A DNA stretch of 34,853 nucleotides, from the IMG/VR virus record IMGVR_UViG_3300021471_000005, positions 1 to 34,853 of that record; one strand, written 5' to 3'. Of the stretch, positions 22,043 through 29,416 are shown piece by piece. How positions within the stretch are numbered: the stretch's first letter is position 1; the number at the start of each line of letters is the position of its first letter. The position numbers and the translations under genes were made by a program. This DNA comes from a virus. Under the pieces are notes generated by a model. It searched no databases and had not been told where the DNA came from. It worked only from the letters and a program-made list of their open reading frames with translations.

Positions 22043-22581
22043 TTATTTTGCTCCTAACATTTTAGCTAATGCTTTAAACCTTGCTTCTTCCTCGGCAGCT
22101 CTTCGTCTCATACCATAATATTCTATGGCTTTAACCATCTCAATATTTAACTCATCGAGATCTATAGGGAATCCTAAAAGTAATAAGTTGGAATAACGAA
22201 TTACTTGAGCCGCTTTGGGAGATAAACGGTTAATACTTTTTGGAGCTTTAAGAACATTCCTAAGCTCCTTTTCTAGTTTGGGTTTCCACCTTGAGTTAAC
22301 CCTGACATAACGTCTTTTTCGAAATATTCTTTGTAAATTCTTTTAGCTTCAAAACCTTCTATCTTATCAACATCCAATCCTTTGATGGTCTCTAAGCAAG
22401 AAATACTCATACCCATCATATCAATGTCACCTTTAATAGTTACTGATTCATCTTTGCCAAAAGAAAGCTCATTAATAGGGATGTGTTTTCTCGCAATACC
22501 AATTGCTTTTCTATATCCTAGTCTATTAACTTCTACTTCTACTTCAGTCCCGTCAACATATTTTACTGTTTCTTTTCCCAT
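22043..22581 (-). CDS. Tail assembly chaperone GT, made by -1 ribosomal frameshift
   Basis: Ribosomes slipping -1 at CCCAAAC (22282-22276) would bypass the TAG at 22275-22273 and read 77 more codons (LEKELRNVLKAPKS and on, ending AKMLGAK) to TAA at 22045-22043, giving 179 residues. The extension frame has no ATG of its own near its beginning and fills the gap up to the tape measure gene exactly (3 nt). In long-tailed phages the G/GT pair coats the tape measure before tube assembly. The sequence signals here are complete: heptamer, 7-nt spacer, hairpin. Confidence 0.82.
22242..22282 (-). promoter_or_regulatory. Programmed -1 frameshift site with stimulatory hairpin
   Basis: On the minus strand C-CCA-AAC is in the correct phase (X XXY YYZ) as the last two codons of G, followed by TAGAAAA (7 nt) and a hairpin. 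In the hairpin GGAGCTT (22268-22262) pairs perfectly with AAGCTCC (22248-22242) around a 13-nt loop; an alternative 10-bp bulged stem is also possible. Phase, spacing and downstream open frame all agree. Confidence 0.82.
22273..22581 (-). CDS. Tail assembly chaperone G (unshifted product)
   Basis: A 102-residue product of normal translation, ending GLTQGGNPN at the TAG right after the slippery site. GGAGAGTAAAAA precedes the ATG. It lies between tail tube and tape measure genes, the fixed position of lambda gpG-type chaperones. It is small and charged, with no enzyme motif. The bulk product is expected to be G, with GT a minority. Confidence 0.8.
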   Translation of the reverse strand: MGKETVKYVDGTEVEVEVNRLGYRKAIGIARKHIPINELSFGKDESVTIKGDIDMMGMSISCLETIKGLDVDKIEGFEAKRIYKEYFEKDVMSGLTQGGNPN

Positions 22582-22604
22582 TTTTTACTCTCCGTGTTTG
22601 TTAT

Positions 22605-23513
22605 TTATAGATCTCCTGATACTGAGAGATCGATTGCTTCGTAATCATAACTAATTACTTTTTTAGTATTATCAGTGGATAAATCTATGCTTCTTCCGAA
22701 ACTTCTAGTTTTAGCCATTGTGAAAACGTGTTCGTTATCAGTTCCTCGCGATAAAGTAACTACTAGAGCTTCATCGCTTCTATCTTCAGTGTAACCAAAC
22801 TCTTGGTTGTCGTCTACGTTTGCTTCGTAACTTCCGCTAAGATCTAGTCTGTGTTGTAAAGCGCATTGGATAAGTCTTCGTTCCCCAGCTGCCACTTCTT
22901 CGATTCCACGTCCTTCGTCGTCTGTAACATTCCAATTCCCTGATAAGGATATATTGTTAAGTACATACGCTGTCCCACCGATAGTTATTGAAGTGTCTAA
23001 GTAACTAATCATATCATCTGTGTTTGTAGTTACTGATAATGTTTCTGTATCTTTAGATAATTTTTTAGCTAAACAGTTAACTGTGATGCTGATAGTTTCT
23101 CCGTTAGATGCTGTGATTTCCCAGTCTTTACAAACCATTCCGTTAATAAGACCGATTTTATCTGTTAAATATTGTACTTTCATACTAACTGAGTTGCTAC
23201 TGTTAAGAGTTGTTACTGCATAATCTGTACCGTCATCAGAGTAAACTCCCATGCAGAACTTTAAAAGATTTGGAAGAGCTGCTTTGCTTAATTTAGTTTC
23301 AACGCTAACGTTAACCCAGTAAAGTCCGTCTTCGAATACTGAACTTAAATGGCCAGAGTTTAAACTAGACATTTTTTCAGTGCTTTCTTCTTCATTAATA
23401 GTGACTTTTTGTACGTGTCCCCAATCTACCGCTGTGAAAGGAGCAGGAGTTGTTCCGAAAGTACTTTCTTCAGCTACGATGTATTTATTACCAACATTTG
23501 ATATGCAAACCAT
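22605..23513 (-). CDS. Major tail tube protein
   Basis: A 302-residue, beta-rich protein with a typical tail-tube opening (KYIVAEESTFGTTPAPFTAV) and long Thr/Ser-rich strands, preceding the G/GT chaperones. It forms the tube through which DNA is injected. AAAGGTAAAATAAA is the ribosome site. The length is normal for an archaeal siphovirus tube, possibly with an Ig-like C-terminal part (about 215-300). Confidence 0.75.
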   Translation of the reverse strand: MVCISNVGNKYIVAEESTFGTTPAPFTAVDWGHVQKVTINEEESTEKMSSLNSGHLSSVFEDGLYWVNVSVETKLSKAALPNLLKFCMGVYSDDGTDYAVTTLNSSNSVSMKVQYLTDKIGLINGMVCKDWEITASNGETISITVNCLAKKLSKDTETLSVTTNTDDMISYLDTSITIGGTAYVLNNISLSGNWNVTDDEGRGIEEVAAGERRLIQCALQHRLDLSGSYEANVDDNQEFGYTEDRSDEALVVTLSRGTDNEHVFTMAKTRSFGRSIDLSTDNTKKVISYDYEAIDLSVSGDL

Positions 23514-23536
23514 TTTATTTTACCTTTAATTATTAT

Positions 23537-24004
23537 TTATGCAGTCATATCTCTACAATAAGAGATTAAGTTTATTGTTAGAACATAACGAAATATTCCT
23601 CTAACGCCGTTTGATAAATCTACTTGGCTTATTTGAGGGTCTATAACGTTGAAATCGCTATCTGGATCTACTACGTTCTCATAAAGTATTCTTTTTACTT
23701 CCGTTAATACTTTTCTCGCGTGAGTATCATCTACTTTACCCGACTGTGTGGTGTTAGATGGTTTTACTCTAATATCTATTTTTACTGTTTCTACAACTTC
23801 GCTTCTATGAGGTGTCCCCATGCTAGAACTGTTGTGTGATGTGAGTTCAGAATAAACGTAAATGAAATCTTCGTTAGGCCTTGGTTCTTTGTCCAAGGGT
23901 TTAGTGTATATTTTAGCTATAACAGGGAATATGTTATCTTGAGTGTCATAATTAGAACTAAGTAGTGTAACTATGTTGTCTAAAGGATTTATGTCTGTTA
24001 CCAT
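23537..24004 (-). CDS. Tail terminator/tail completion protein
   Basis: A 155-residue protein in the slot between connector and tail tube genes. The pattern PRPNEDFIYVYSELTSHNSS, then VETVKIDIRV, then VLTEVKRILYE resembles tail-terminator proteins that stop tube growth. I chose ATG 24004 (MVTDINPLDN) because GTGAAATTAAA precedes it; ATG 24034 would add ten residues but has no SD. A degenerate late-type promoter lies at 24081-24094. Confidence 0.65.
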   Translation of the reverse strand: MVTDINPLDNIVTLLSSNYDTQDNIFPVIAKIYTKPLDKEPRPNEDFIYVYSELTSHNSSSMGTPHRSEVVETVKIDIRVKPSNTTQSGKVDDTHARKVLTEVKRILYENVVDPDSDFNVIDPQISQVDLSNGVRGIFRYVLTINLISYCRDMTA

Positions 24005-24080
24005 TTTAATTTCACGTTTTCGACTTACATACATACAGGGGCGAAATTAACCTGAATATTTTTTGTTGAGTGTTTTGTTT

Positions 24081-24094
24081 TTATAATACTAACT
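24081..24094 (-). promoter_or_regulatory. Degenerate copy of the late promoter
   Basis: On the minus strand GTTAGTATTATAA followed by AAACAAAACA resembles the GTTATATTTATAAA promoters and shares their ACAAAA downstream flank. It lies 50-80 nt before the tail-terminator start and overlaps the end of the connector gene. It may be weak or decayed. Confidence 0.35.
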
Positions 24095-24706
24095 TTGGAA
24101 CTCAGTATTATTGTTTAGGATGTTTTTGATTTCTTCTTTCCAGTTATTTTTAGTACTGTCCCAATTAGGCTGTCCTTCTCCTGATCTGGTGAATAAAACA
24201 GTGCTGAATTCTGGACTGTTAAGTACTTTCAAAGCAACCATCATTGTAGTGCAGTCTTCTATACCGCCTGAAACGCTTGATTCTCCGTAAGTATAACTGA
24301 TTCTGATACCATGAGGATATGTTCTAGTTATAGTGTTTAAGAAAACTACTCCGTTTTGTTTGTCAACCCAGTAATCAGCTCCACGTCCTTCTGTACGCGT
24401 AATTACTAGATCTTCCCATTCGCTACCAACCCATACCTCTAAAGAGATGATTGATATGTTTGATCTGTGAATCAAGTCAAATCTAATTCCTTGGCCTGAT
24501 CTATAAACTGAATTAGGATCAACGTATTCTTTAGTAATAGTTTTAGTTCTCCAAGCGTGAGATGTAGTATTATCTATTCTATCTTCGGCTCTGTTTATTA
24601 ATCCTGAAATAACTGCATCTGTAGGAGTGCTGTTTCCGTCAAAGTAATTATCAGGGAATCCAAGCAAGTTCGCTACTTTATCTACAGTAGTATATGTTAC
24701 AACCAT
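24089..24706 (-). CDS. Head-tail connector (gp6/Ad1-like) protein
   Basis: A 205-residue protein. The helical N-terminus VDKVANLLGF with ISGLINRAEDRIDNTTSHAW is the usual connector-adaptor opening; central strands and the C-terminal ALKVLNSPEF helix follow. It sits between portal ring and tail. The ATG has no SD, and a TATA box is centred about 26 nt upstream, so the transcript should be leaderless or nearly so. It is the first gene of the tail operon, after a terminator. Confidence 0.72.
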   Translation of the reverse strand: MVVTYTTVDKVANLLGFPDNYFDGNSTPTDAVISGLINRAEDRIDNTTSHAWRTKTITKEYVDPNSVYRSGQGIRFDLIHRSNISIISLEVWVGSEWEDLVITRTEGRGADYWVDKQNGVVFLNTITRTYPHGIRISYTYGESSVSGGIEDCTTMMVALKVLNSPEFSTVLFTRSGEGQPNWDSTKNNWKEEIKNILNNNTEFQS

Positions 24707-24728
24707 ATTAATATATCAGGTTTTGTTT

Positions 24729-24742
24729 TTTATAAATATAAC
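24729..24742 (-). promoter_or_regulatory. Archaeal-type TATA promoter of the tail operon
   Basis: On the minus strand GTTATATTTATAAA followed by AAACAAAA, identical to the portal promoter over 14 bp. The core is centred about 26 nt from the connector ATG at 24706, which lacks an SD. Confidence 0.72.
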
Positions 24743-24766
24743 TAAAAGAAAAAGAAATAAAAAAAA
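24743..24766 (-). terminator. T-tract terminator after the capsid operon
   Basis: Minus-strand TTTTTTTTATTTCTTTTTCT between the 68-residue gene stop and the tail promoter. It is homologous to the T-tract at 2306-2323: both contain TTTTTTATTTCTTTTT and directly abut the same promoter. Confidence 0.65.
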
Positions 24767-24973
24767 TTATTTAACTTCTACGAATCCTTGTTTCTTAAGA
24801 TCTTCAATAGTTTTATCCATTGATTTATCCAGACTGAAATAATAACCTTCTTTTGGAACGTTAATAGCCTCTACACCGAAAGCATAGTAAACTTGAATTT
24901 CTGCTGTTTGATCAGGATGCTTAAGTAAACGATAATTCTTATTGATTTTTTTAGTTGTTTTTTTTAATGCCAT
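24767..24973 (-). CDS. Small head-associated protein of unknown function
   Basis: A 68-residue protein with a basic N-terminus (starts MALKKTTKKINKNYRLLKHP). It directly follows the major capsid gene and ends the capsid operon. Small proteins here are often decoration or connector accessory proteins; not proven. AGGTAAACTAAA precedes the ATG. A T-tract lies on each side. Confidence 0.68.
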   Translation of the reverse strand: MALKKTTKKINKNYRLLKHPDQTAEIQVYYAFGVEAINVPKEGYYFSLDKSMDKTIEDLKKQGFVEVK

Positions 24974-24996
24974 TTTAGTTTACCTTTTTTTGTTTT

Positions 24997-25018
24997 AAAA
25001 AAAAAATAAAAAGAAAAT
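24997..25018 (-). terminator. T-tract after the major capsid gene
   Basis: Minus-strand CTTTTTATTTTTTTTTT just after the capsid stop. It may attenuate transcription between the highly needed capsid gene and the genes beyond. No promoter follows before the 68-residue gene, so some read-through is expected. Confidence 0.5.
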
Positions 25019-25025
25019 TTAAACC

Positions 25026-26114
25026 TTATAGAAGATCTCTAATTTTACCTTGTGCATTGAATCGAGTACAAACTAATTCACCAGCTAAGTAGTACATACC
25101 TTCTTTACCAAGCTTTCCTGTTTCGAAGAAGTTTTGGGATTCGAAGTATTGTACTGGCTGTTTAATGCCAATGTTAATGTAGTCTGTGTTCAAGAAGTAT
25201 ACACGTGACTTAGTATCTTTAGTTACGTCTTTATCTCGGATCACTGGAATAGCGTCGAATGCTGCTACTCTGATTCCTACATCGTTACCTGCTGCTGTTG
25301 CAATACCTTGGTCTCCAATGTTAATACTTACTCTTTCAGTTACGTATCGAGTTTGAGTGTTAACTAAAGCGTCAATGTCTCTTGCTGTATCGTATCCTGT
25401 GATGATAACGTTTGGTCGTTCACCAGAGTTTTCTTCAATTGTATCGATTGCTGTTCGTAGTAAAGTTTCAGTAATTGCTCGGTCTACACCTGAAGCGTGT
25501 GAAACGAATGCGTCGTAAGCTGTACTAGCTGATCGGTCGAAACCATAAATGTCTGCGTCCCCTGCTGTTAATAAAGCAGCTTCTTCTGACTGGCTGGAAC
25601 ATACACGGTCGATAGACTCGATGTTGTCTCCTGCTAGAGTATCAACGTCTCCGTGAAGCATTTTGTTTACGTGTGCAACGAATTCTTTTGCCATGTATTG
25701 TTTGATATGGTCGAATCCGATAGTATCGTCGTTTCCATCATCTAGTAATTCTTGTCGGTTACTCATATCGAAAGTTTTAACAACTTCTTTTAATGAGATG
25801 TTTGCAAGAGCCCAAGTAGGTTTAACAGTGTCTGGTAATGCTGCGTTTTCTGCTACTCCACCAGTACCTAGAGTACTTGATCGAGCTGTGATTACACGGA
25901 AACCTGTGTTAGCTAATGGTTTTTTTGGTAATACTCCCCAGGATTTACCTTCGTTATTTAGTAATTCCCATACAGCTTCGCCGTAGATTCGGTTGTATAC
26001 ACCAGTTGTTGAACTTAATACTGGAGCGTCTGCTTTCTGAACTGCTTGTGCAACTTCAGAATCTGCAGGACCATAGTATGCTTCTTTCATGTCGTTAATT
26101 GTTTTAAATTTCAT
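25026..26114 (-). CDS. Major capsid protein (HK97 fold)
   Basis: A 362-residue protein in the canonical place after protease-scaffold. It has features of HK97-type capsid proteins: a helical N-arm, ANISLKEVVKTFDMSNRQELLDD-like E-loop/spine region, central RPNVIITGYDTA P-domain strand, and C-terminal YFLNTDYINIG with FNAQGKIRDLL. GAGGATAATTAAA is a strong ribosome site. Codon use is unusual: I count CGA for ten of the seventeen arginines, whereas neighbours favour AGA and CGT. No obvious propeptide is present, so the separate scaffold should guide assembly. Confidence 0.85.
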   Translation of the reverse strand: MKFKTINDMKEAYYGPADSEVAQAVQKADAPVLSSTTGVYNRIYGEAVWELLNNEGKSWGVLPKKPLANTGFRVITARSSTLGTGGVAENAALPDTVKPTWALANISLKEVVKTFDMSNRQELLDDGNDDTIGFDHIKQYMAKEFVAHVNKMLHGDVDTLAGDNIESIDRVCSSQSEEAALLTAGDADIYGFDRSASTAYDAFVSHASGVDRAITETLLRTAIDTIEENSGERPNVIITGYDTARDIDALVNTQTRYVTERVSINIGDQGIATAAGNDVGIRVAAFDAIPVIRDKDVTKDTKSRVYFLNTDYINIGIKQPVQYFESQNFFETGKLGKEGMYYLAGELVCTRFNAQGKIRDLL

Positions 26115-26119
26115 TTTAA

Positions 26120-26668
26120 TTATCCTCTAATTTGATTTCCAAGATCAGCGAAATTGATTTTGCCATCTTGAGATTGTTTTTTAAGTGCTTTTCGTACTTC
26201 TGAGTACTTGTCGGTTTTTGCAACTTCTGCAGGTCTTTCAGTTTCAATAACTTTAGTGATTGCAGTTTTCTTTAATTCAGCCATTTCCTTTTTTACTTCG
26301 GAAACTTCTTCTTTAAGTTTAGTTACTTCTTCAGTTTCTTTTGCTTCGTCTTCTTCTTCAGCTTCTTTTTCAGTTTCATCTTCTTTTTCAGATTCTTCTT
26401 CTTTTTCTACTTCGTCTTCTTCTTCAGCCTTTTCTTCTGATTCTTCTTCGGATTTAGGTTCTTCTTCTTCAGTTTCTTCTGCCTTTTCTTCTTCGACAGG
26501 TTCATCTTCTTCAGGTTTACCAGCAATCTTTTCTTCCAACATTGCAACTTTCTCTGTTAACGCCACAACAGCGTTAGCAAGTTGAGAAAGCTGATCTTCT
26601 GATGCTTGTTCAGAGTTCTCATCCATTACAGGATCTTCTTTTTTAATATTTTCAGCTTTTGCCATCAT
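26120..26668 (-). CDS. Nested scaffold protein from an internal start (candidate)
   Basis: Inside the protease gene, GAGGTAAAT (26677-26669) leads into ATG-ATG at residues 157-158, exactly at the protease/scaffold boundary. Initiation there would give a 182-residue scaffold in the same frame. Lambda Nu3 inside C is the classic parallel. The SD is as strong as those of free-standing genes in this genome. It provides excess scaffold over protease. Confidence 0.6.
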   Translation of the reverse strand: MMAKAENIKKEDPVMDENSEQASEDQLSQLANAVVALTEKVAMLEEKIAGKPEEDEPVEEEKAEETEEEEPKSEEESEEKAEEEDEVEKEEESEKEDETEKEAEEEDEAKETEEVTKLKEEVSEVKKEMAELKKTAITKVIETERPAEVAKTDKYSEVRKALKKQSQDGKINFADLGNQIRG

Positions 26669-27136
26669 ATTTACCTCAGTGAAAGTAGCTTCTTGATTGC
26701 CAGTACGGTTTACTACACTAAATTCGTAGCCGATAAGGTTCTTCAAGTAAGTGCCTTCTTCTGTTTGTTCACGCAAATAAGATTTACCGCCAATTGATAA
26801 GCCTTCAAATTCGTTATCTTTGATTCCTTGCCAAATTTCGTCATCTTCTGCGTAGTGTTTGTAGATCATACCTGTGATTAACACACCAGGTTTGCCGTTT
26901 TTCTCTGATCGTTGCCAGTTCAAGCCTTTACCTACATTTCTGTTGGTGTGCATGTACTGAATCGGAGCGCCCCTGTCCATCCAAATATCCATAATTTTAT
27001 AGATTTCTTCTGCAGGAATGATCTCATCGTGTCTATCTAACACTTCTACAGATCCCCAACACTCGAATTTTCTCATTTCGTTGTCGTGAATTTTATCGAA
27101 GTTGAAAGATTTTAAAAGAACGTTTTCTTTTTCCAT
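26120..27136 (-). CDS. Prohead protease (XkdF/S78-like) fused to acidic scaffold
   Basis: A 338-residue protein. The N-terminal ~155 residues form the protease with H63 (QYMHTNRNVGKG) and nucleophile S114 (FEGLSIGGK). The C-terminal ~180 residues are a very acidic Glu/Lys coiled-coil scaffold (about 177-300). The protease would cleave scaffold, and perhaps capsid, during maturation. The start overlaps the gp10-like stop (TAATG) with GAGGTCAAAC upstream. An internal SD and ATG pair at 26668/26665 suggest separate scaffold synthesis. Confidence 0.83.
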   Translation of the reverse strand: MEKENVLLKSFNFDKIHDNEMRKFECWGSVEVLDRHDEIIPAEEIYKIMDIWMDRGAPIQYMHTNRNVGKGLNWQRSEKNGKPGVLITGMIYKHYAEDDEIWQGIKDNEFEGLSIGGKSYLREQTEEGTYLKNLIGYEFSVVNRTGNQEATFTEVNMMAKAENIKKEDPVMDENSEQASEDQLSQLANAVVALTEKVAMLEEKIAGKPEEDEPVEEEKAEETEEEEPKSEEESEEKAEEEDEVEKEEESEKEDETEKEAEEEDEAKETEEVTKLKEEVSEVKKEMAELKKTAITKVIETERPAEVAKTDKYSEVRKALKKQSQDGKINFADLGNQIRG

Positions 27137-27546
27137 TAGTTTGACCTCAATCTTTGTTTTTCCATTTCAACTGCAGGACCTAAGTAGGGTCTTGGTTGTA
27201 GTCCTTCTTCTTTGATGTTTTTAGAAACAGCCCATGCTATTCGGTCTATGTCTTTTTGTTTTGAGGCTATCCCTTTTCTTTTAACCCATCCCTTTAGAGC
27301 GTTTACTGGCGGCATACTTCCAGGCAATCTTCCGTATTCGGTTGATTGTGCATGTATAGCGCTGTAGGTTATAGTTTTTTCCAGGAAACCTTTGTTCATA
27401 GATCCGCTTTTTAGTAGCGTTCCTTCATCAATTATGTTTTTTTGAACTATTTGTGTTTGCGAGTTTGCGAATATGTTGTCGGCCATCTCGTCCATTTTTT
27501 TGTCGATCTCTGTTAGAAGTTCTTCAAATTGTCCTGTGTCGATCAT
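27136..27546 (-). CDS. HK97-gp10-like head-tail/tail completion protein
   Basis: A 136-residue protein with the family hallmarks: an early helix (FEELLTEIDKKMDEMADNIF), LLKSGSM, a central TYSAIHAQSTEYGRLPGSMPP with a following W (LKGWVKRKG), and RPYLGPAVEM near the C-terminus. This family helps complete the head-tail interface. Here it lies before the protease gene, while in most siphoviruses it lies after the capsid gene. It has its own promoter (27584-27597) and a GTGAG ribosome site. Confidence 0.72.
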   Translation of the reverse strand: MIDTGQFEELLTEIDKKMDEMADNIFANSQTQIVQKNIIDEGTLLKSGSMNKGFLEKTITYSAIHAQSTEYGRLPGSMPPVNALKGWVKRKGIASKQKDIDRIAWAVSKNIKEEGLQPRPYLGPAVEMEKQRLRSN

Positions 27547-27583
27547 ATTTATTACTCACTTATATAAACCTTAGTTGTTTATT

Positions 27584-27597
27584 TTTATAAATATAAC
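27584..27597 (-). promoter_or_regulatory. Archaeal-type TATA promoter of the capsid operon
   Basis: On the minus strand GTTATATTTATAAA, the same 14-mer as at 2291 and 24729. It lies about 41 nt from the ATG at 27546, predicting a leader of about 15 nt with GTGAG. A further TATATAA occurs at 27560-27566. No T-tract terminator is evident just upstream. Confidence 0.65.
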
Positions 27598-27600
27598 TGT

Positions 27601-27927
27601 TTACTTGTAGTAAATTACCACGTCGAATATCTGTTCACCGTCGCCCAATCCAATGATTTCTATTAATAAAGGACCTGCGGTGAAATAATTTTCTACGTGT
27701 ACTTGTTCCTGGGTTAAGCTTATAGTATTCTTAGGATAAAATTTAGTTATTTCTCCGTCCAAATAATCATCGCATAAGGTCTCCCCATCAATTGTTCTTA
27801 ATGTTACTTTAACATTAGGCAATTCTTTTCTTGTTAAAACCACTATTTTTAGGATTTCTCCGTTTACATTATCTGTATCTCCCTGACCGTTATCTCTGAA
27901 CGATCCCATGTTCATTACGTTTACCAT
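27601..27927 (-). CDS. Small structural protein, end of the fibre block
   Basis: A 108-residue beta-rich protein (middle part VKVTLRTIDGETLCDDYLDG). Not recognised; context suggests a fibre or neck accessory. AGAGGATAATAAAA precedes the ATG. It closes the operon that begins with the portal. Confidence 0.62.
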   Translation of the reverse strand: MVNVMNMGSFRDNGQGDTDNVNGEILKIVVLTRKELPNVKVTLRTIDGETLCDDYLDGEITKFYPKNTISLTQEQVHVENYFTAGPLLIEIIGLGDGEQIFDVVIYYK

Positions 27928-27932
27928 TTTTA

Positions 27933-28193
27933 TTATCCTCTCGTTATAAATCCTTCATTGTAATCTGTTAAAATCCCGTTAACAAAAGTCATGTTGTGAG
28001 GACCTCCTGAAGATGAAACTATAATTACACTTCCTGTATATCCTGAAGCTGCTAAATTAATTACTTCCCCTAAATTTACATTTATGTTTGTAGTCTCCGA
28101 CAATTTAACGTTAATAGGTGTAGATTCTATTATGGATGCCTTTATATTTGTTGATTCTGATAACTTAACTTGAATTTTGTTTTCATCTACCAT
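27933..28193 (-). CDS. Short fibre-associated protein with KLSExTNI repeats
   Basis: An 86-residue protein. The N-terminus has alternating repeats VKLSESTNIKA, IIESTPIN, VKLSETTNINVNLGEV, and the C-terminus FVNGILTDYNEG is typical of fibre C-terminal or linker peptides. The KLSESTNIKV motif recurs at the start of the 90-residue protein at 29567-29839. This suggests a shared attachment strand. The start overlaps the stop of the beta-helix fibre (TAATG). Confidence 0.6.
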   Translation of the reverse strand: MVDENKIQVKLSESTNIKASIIESTPINVKLSETTNINVNLGEVINLAASGYTGSVIIVSSSGGPHNMTFVNGILTDYNEGFITRG

Positions 28194-29416
28194 TATATAT
28201 TGTACCCCGCCATTTGTCCTCCAGTAATCTCAACAGTACTGCATTTTTCCATACGGTCAACCACTTCTTCTGTGAAAGCCCATTCTCCAACAGTATCATC
28301 TACTGGGACGTTCTTAACAACGCTTTCTGCTGGTGGTATAGCGCATGTTCCTTCGAACTCGTCACTCTGCCCGTAAACAGTACCATCACGAACATCACTC
28401 TCGCTAGGCTGTCCTAAAAACTGAGAATACATATAAGTAGTGTTTCCTAACTTGTCATCAACACACCAAGTTACTGCCGTGTCGTTCTCGAAATAAATAC
28501 GATTAGAACTGTCATAAACCCAAGGAGCATAACCATCAGCAAAACATAAGTTACAATTCTCAAACACTAAAGGAGTCTCGTCAACAACATTAATAGGTCT
28601 GGAAGAACTACTTCCTGATATATCCATGTCTTTGAATCTAATCTCGCTAGTACCTGCAGTAGCAGAAACAGTAATAATACTGTTAATGTTTTGTACTCCG
28701 AAGCTACCTTCTATCAAACCAGTAAAAGAATTACCTACATTGACTGATAAAGCAGGACTACCGTTACCGTTAATAACTCCGTTGAAGTTAAACTCTGTTT
28801 CGCAAGTAGTAGCTATGTTAATACCGTCAGCTACTCCTACAGCACCAGGGTTAATCTCTCCTGTGATGTTAATAGTTAGTTTTTCAGTGTTGTTGATTGT
28901 TGATTGAAAGTTCAGAACATCAGCACGACTATCACTGTCAGTTCTTAGGTTGCCAACCATGTTAAAAGTTAATCCTCCACTGTAACTGATGAAACCTGCT
29001 GTTGTATATCTAACCGCTCTAATATCTCCTGTGTAATTGATAGTTCCTGAACTGTAAGATTTTATAGGGTAAGCCTGTAAATTACCATCGGTTGTTCCTA
29101 CATTCAAAGTAATAGTGTTTGTTGTGTTAACATCAGTAATGTATAAACAAGTAGTACTGTTATAAGCATAAAGGTAATCGCAAGTAATTGTTCGGTCAAC
29201 ATTGGAATCAATCTGAAACACTCCGCCGTTAGTTAATCCTGGACCACCGCTAGGAATACTACCATGATTAGATAAATAATAAACATCTACATCCTGGTCG
29301 ATAGTAACTGTATATCCATTAGCCCACACAGTATCATCTACGCCAGGTAACGTACCGTCGTTCCAAGTCGAAGTACTAGACCAATTCCCATCAGCTACAG
29401 CCCACTTATAAACCAT
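28193..29416 (-). CDS. Beta-helix fibre/adhesin
   Basis: A 407-residue protein from ATG 29416 (MVYKWAVADGNW); GTGATTACAAAA precedes it. A GTG at 29428 would add four residues. Its N-terminus (NWSSTSTWNDGTLPGVDDTV) resembles G8-like domains of fibres; the centre has many NxT/SxT strand repeats typical of a right-handed beta-helix; the C-terminus (AESVVKNVPVDDTVGEW) is a compact end domain. Probably binds cell-surface glycans. It lies in the portal-to-protease block. Confidence 0.68.
   Translation of the reverse strand: MVYKWAVADGNWSSTSTWNDGTLPGVDDTVWANGYTVTIDQDVDVYYLSNHGSIPSGGPGLTNGGVFQIDSNVDRTITCDYLYAYNSTTCLYITDVNTTNTITLNVGTTDGNLQAYPIKSYSSGTINYTGDIRAVRYTTAGFISYSGGLTFNMVGNLRTDSDSRADVLNFQSTINNTEKLTINITGEINPGAVGVADGINIATTCETEFNFNGVINGNGSPALSVNVGNSFTGLIEGSFGVQNINSIITVSATAGTSEIRFKDMDISGSSSSRPINVVDETPLVFENCNLCFADGYAPWVYDSSNRIYFENDTAVTWCVDDKLGNTTYMYSQFLGQPSESDVRDGTVYGQSDEFEGTCAIPPAESVVKNVPVDDTVGEWAFTEEVVDRMEKCSTVEITGGQMAGYNI

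Noticed and set aside
21532-22065. 177-codon open frame on the plus strand
   Set aside because: It is antisense to the tape measure gene; the Ala/Pro/Lys-rich sequence reflects the shadow of Gly/Ala codons, with no ribosome site or TATA box.
25663-26098. Two plus-strand open frames over the capsid gene
   Set aside because: Both are antisense to a confidently assigned HK97 capsid gene with strong SD and context.
26208-26585. 125-codon Ser-rich plus-strand frame and GAAGAA-type repeats
   Set aside because: Mirror of the Glu-rich scaffold; the repeats are codons for acidic coiled coil and not a CRISPR or microsatellite of note.
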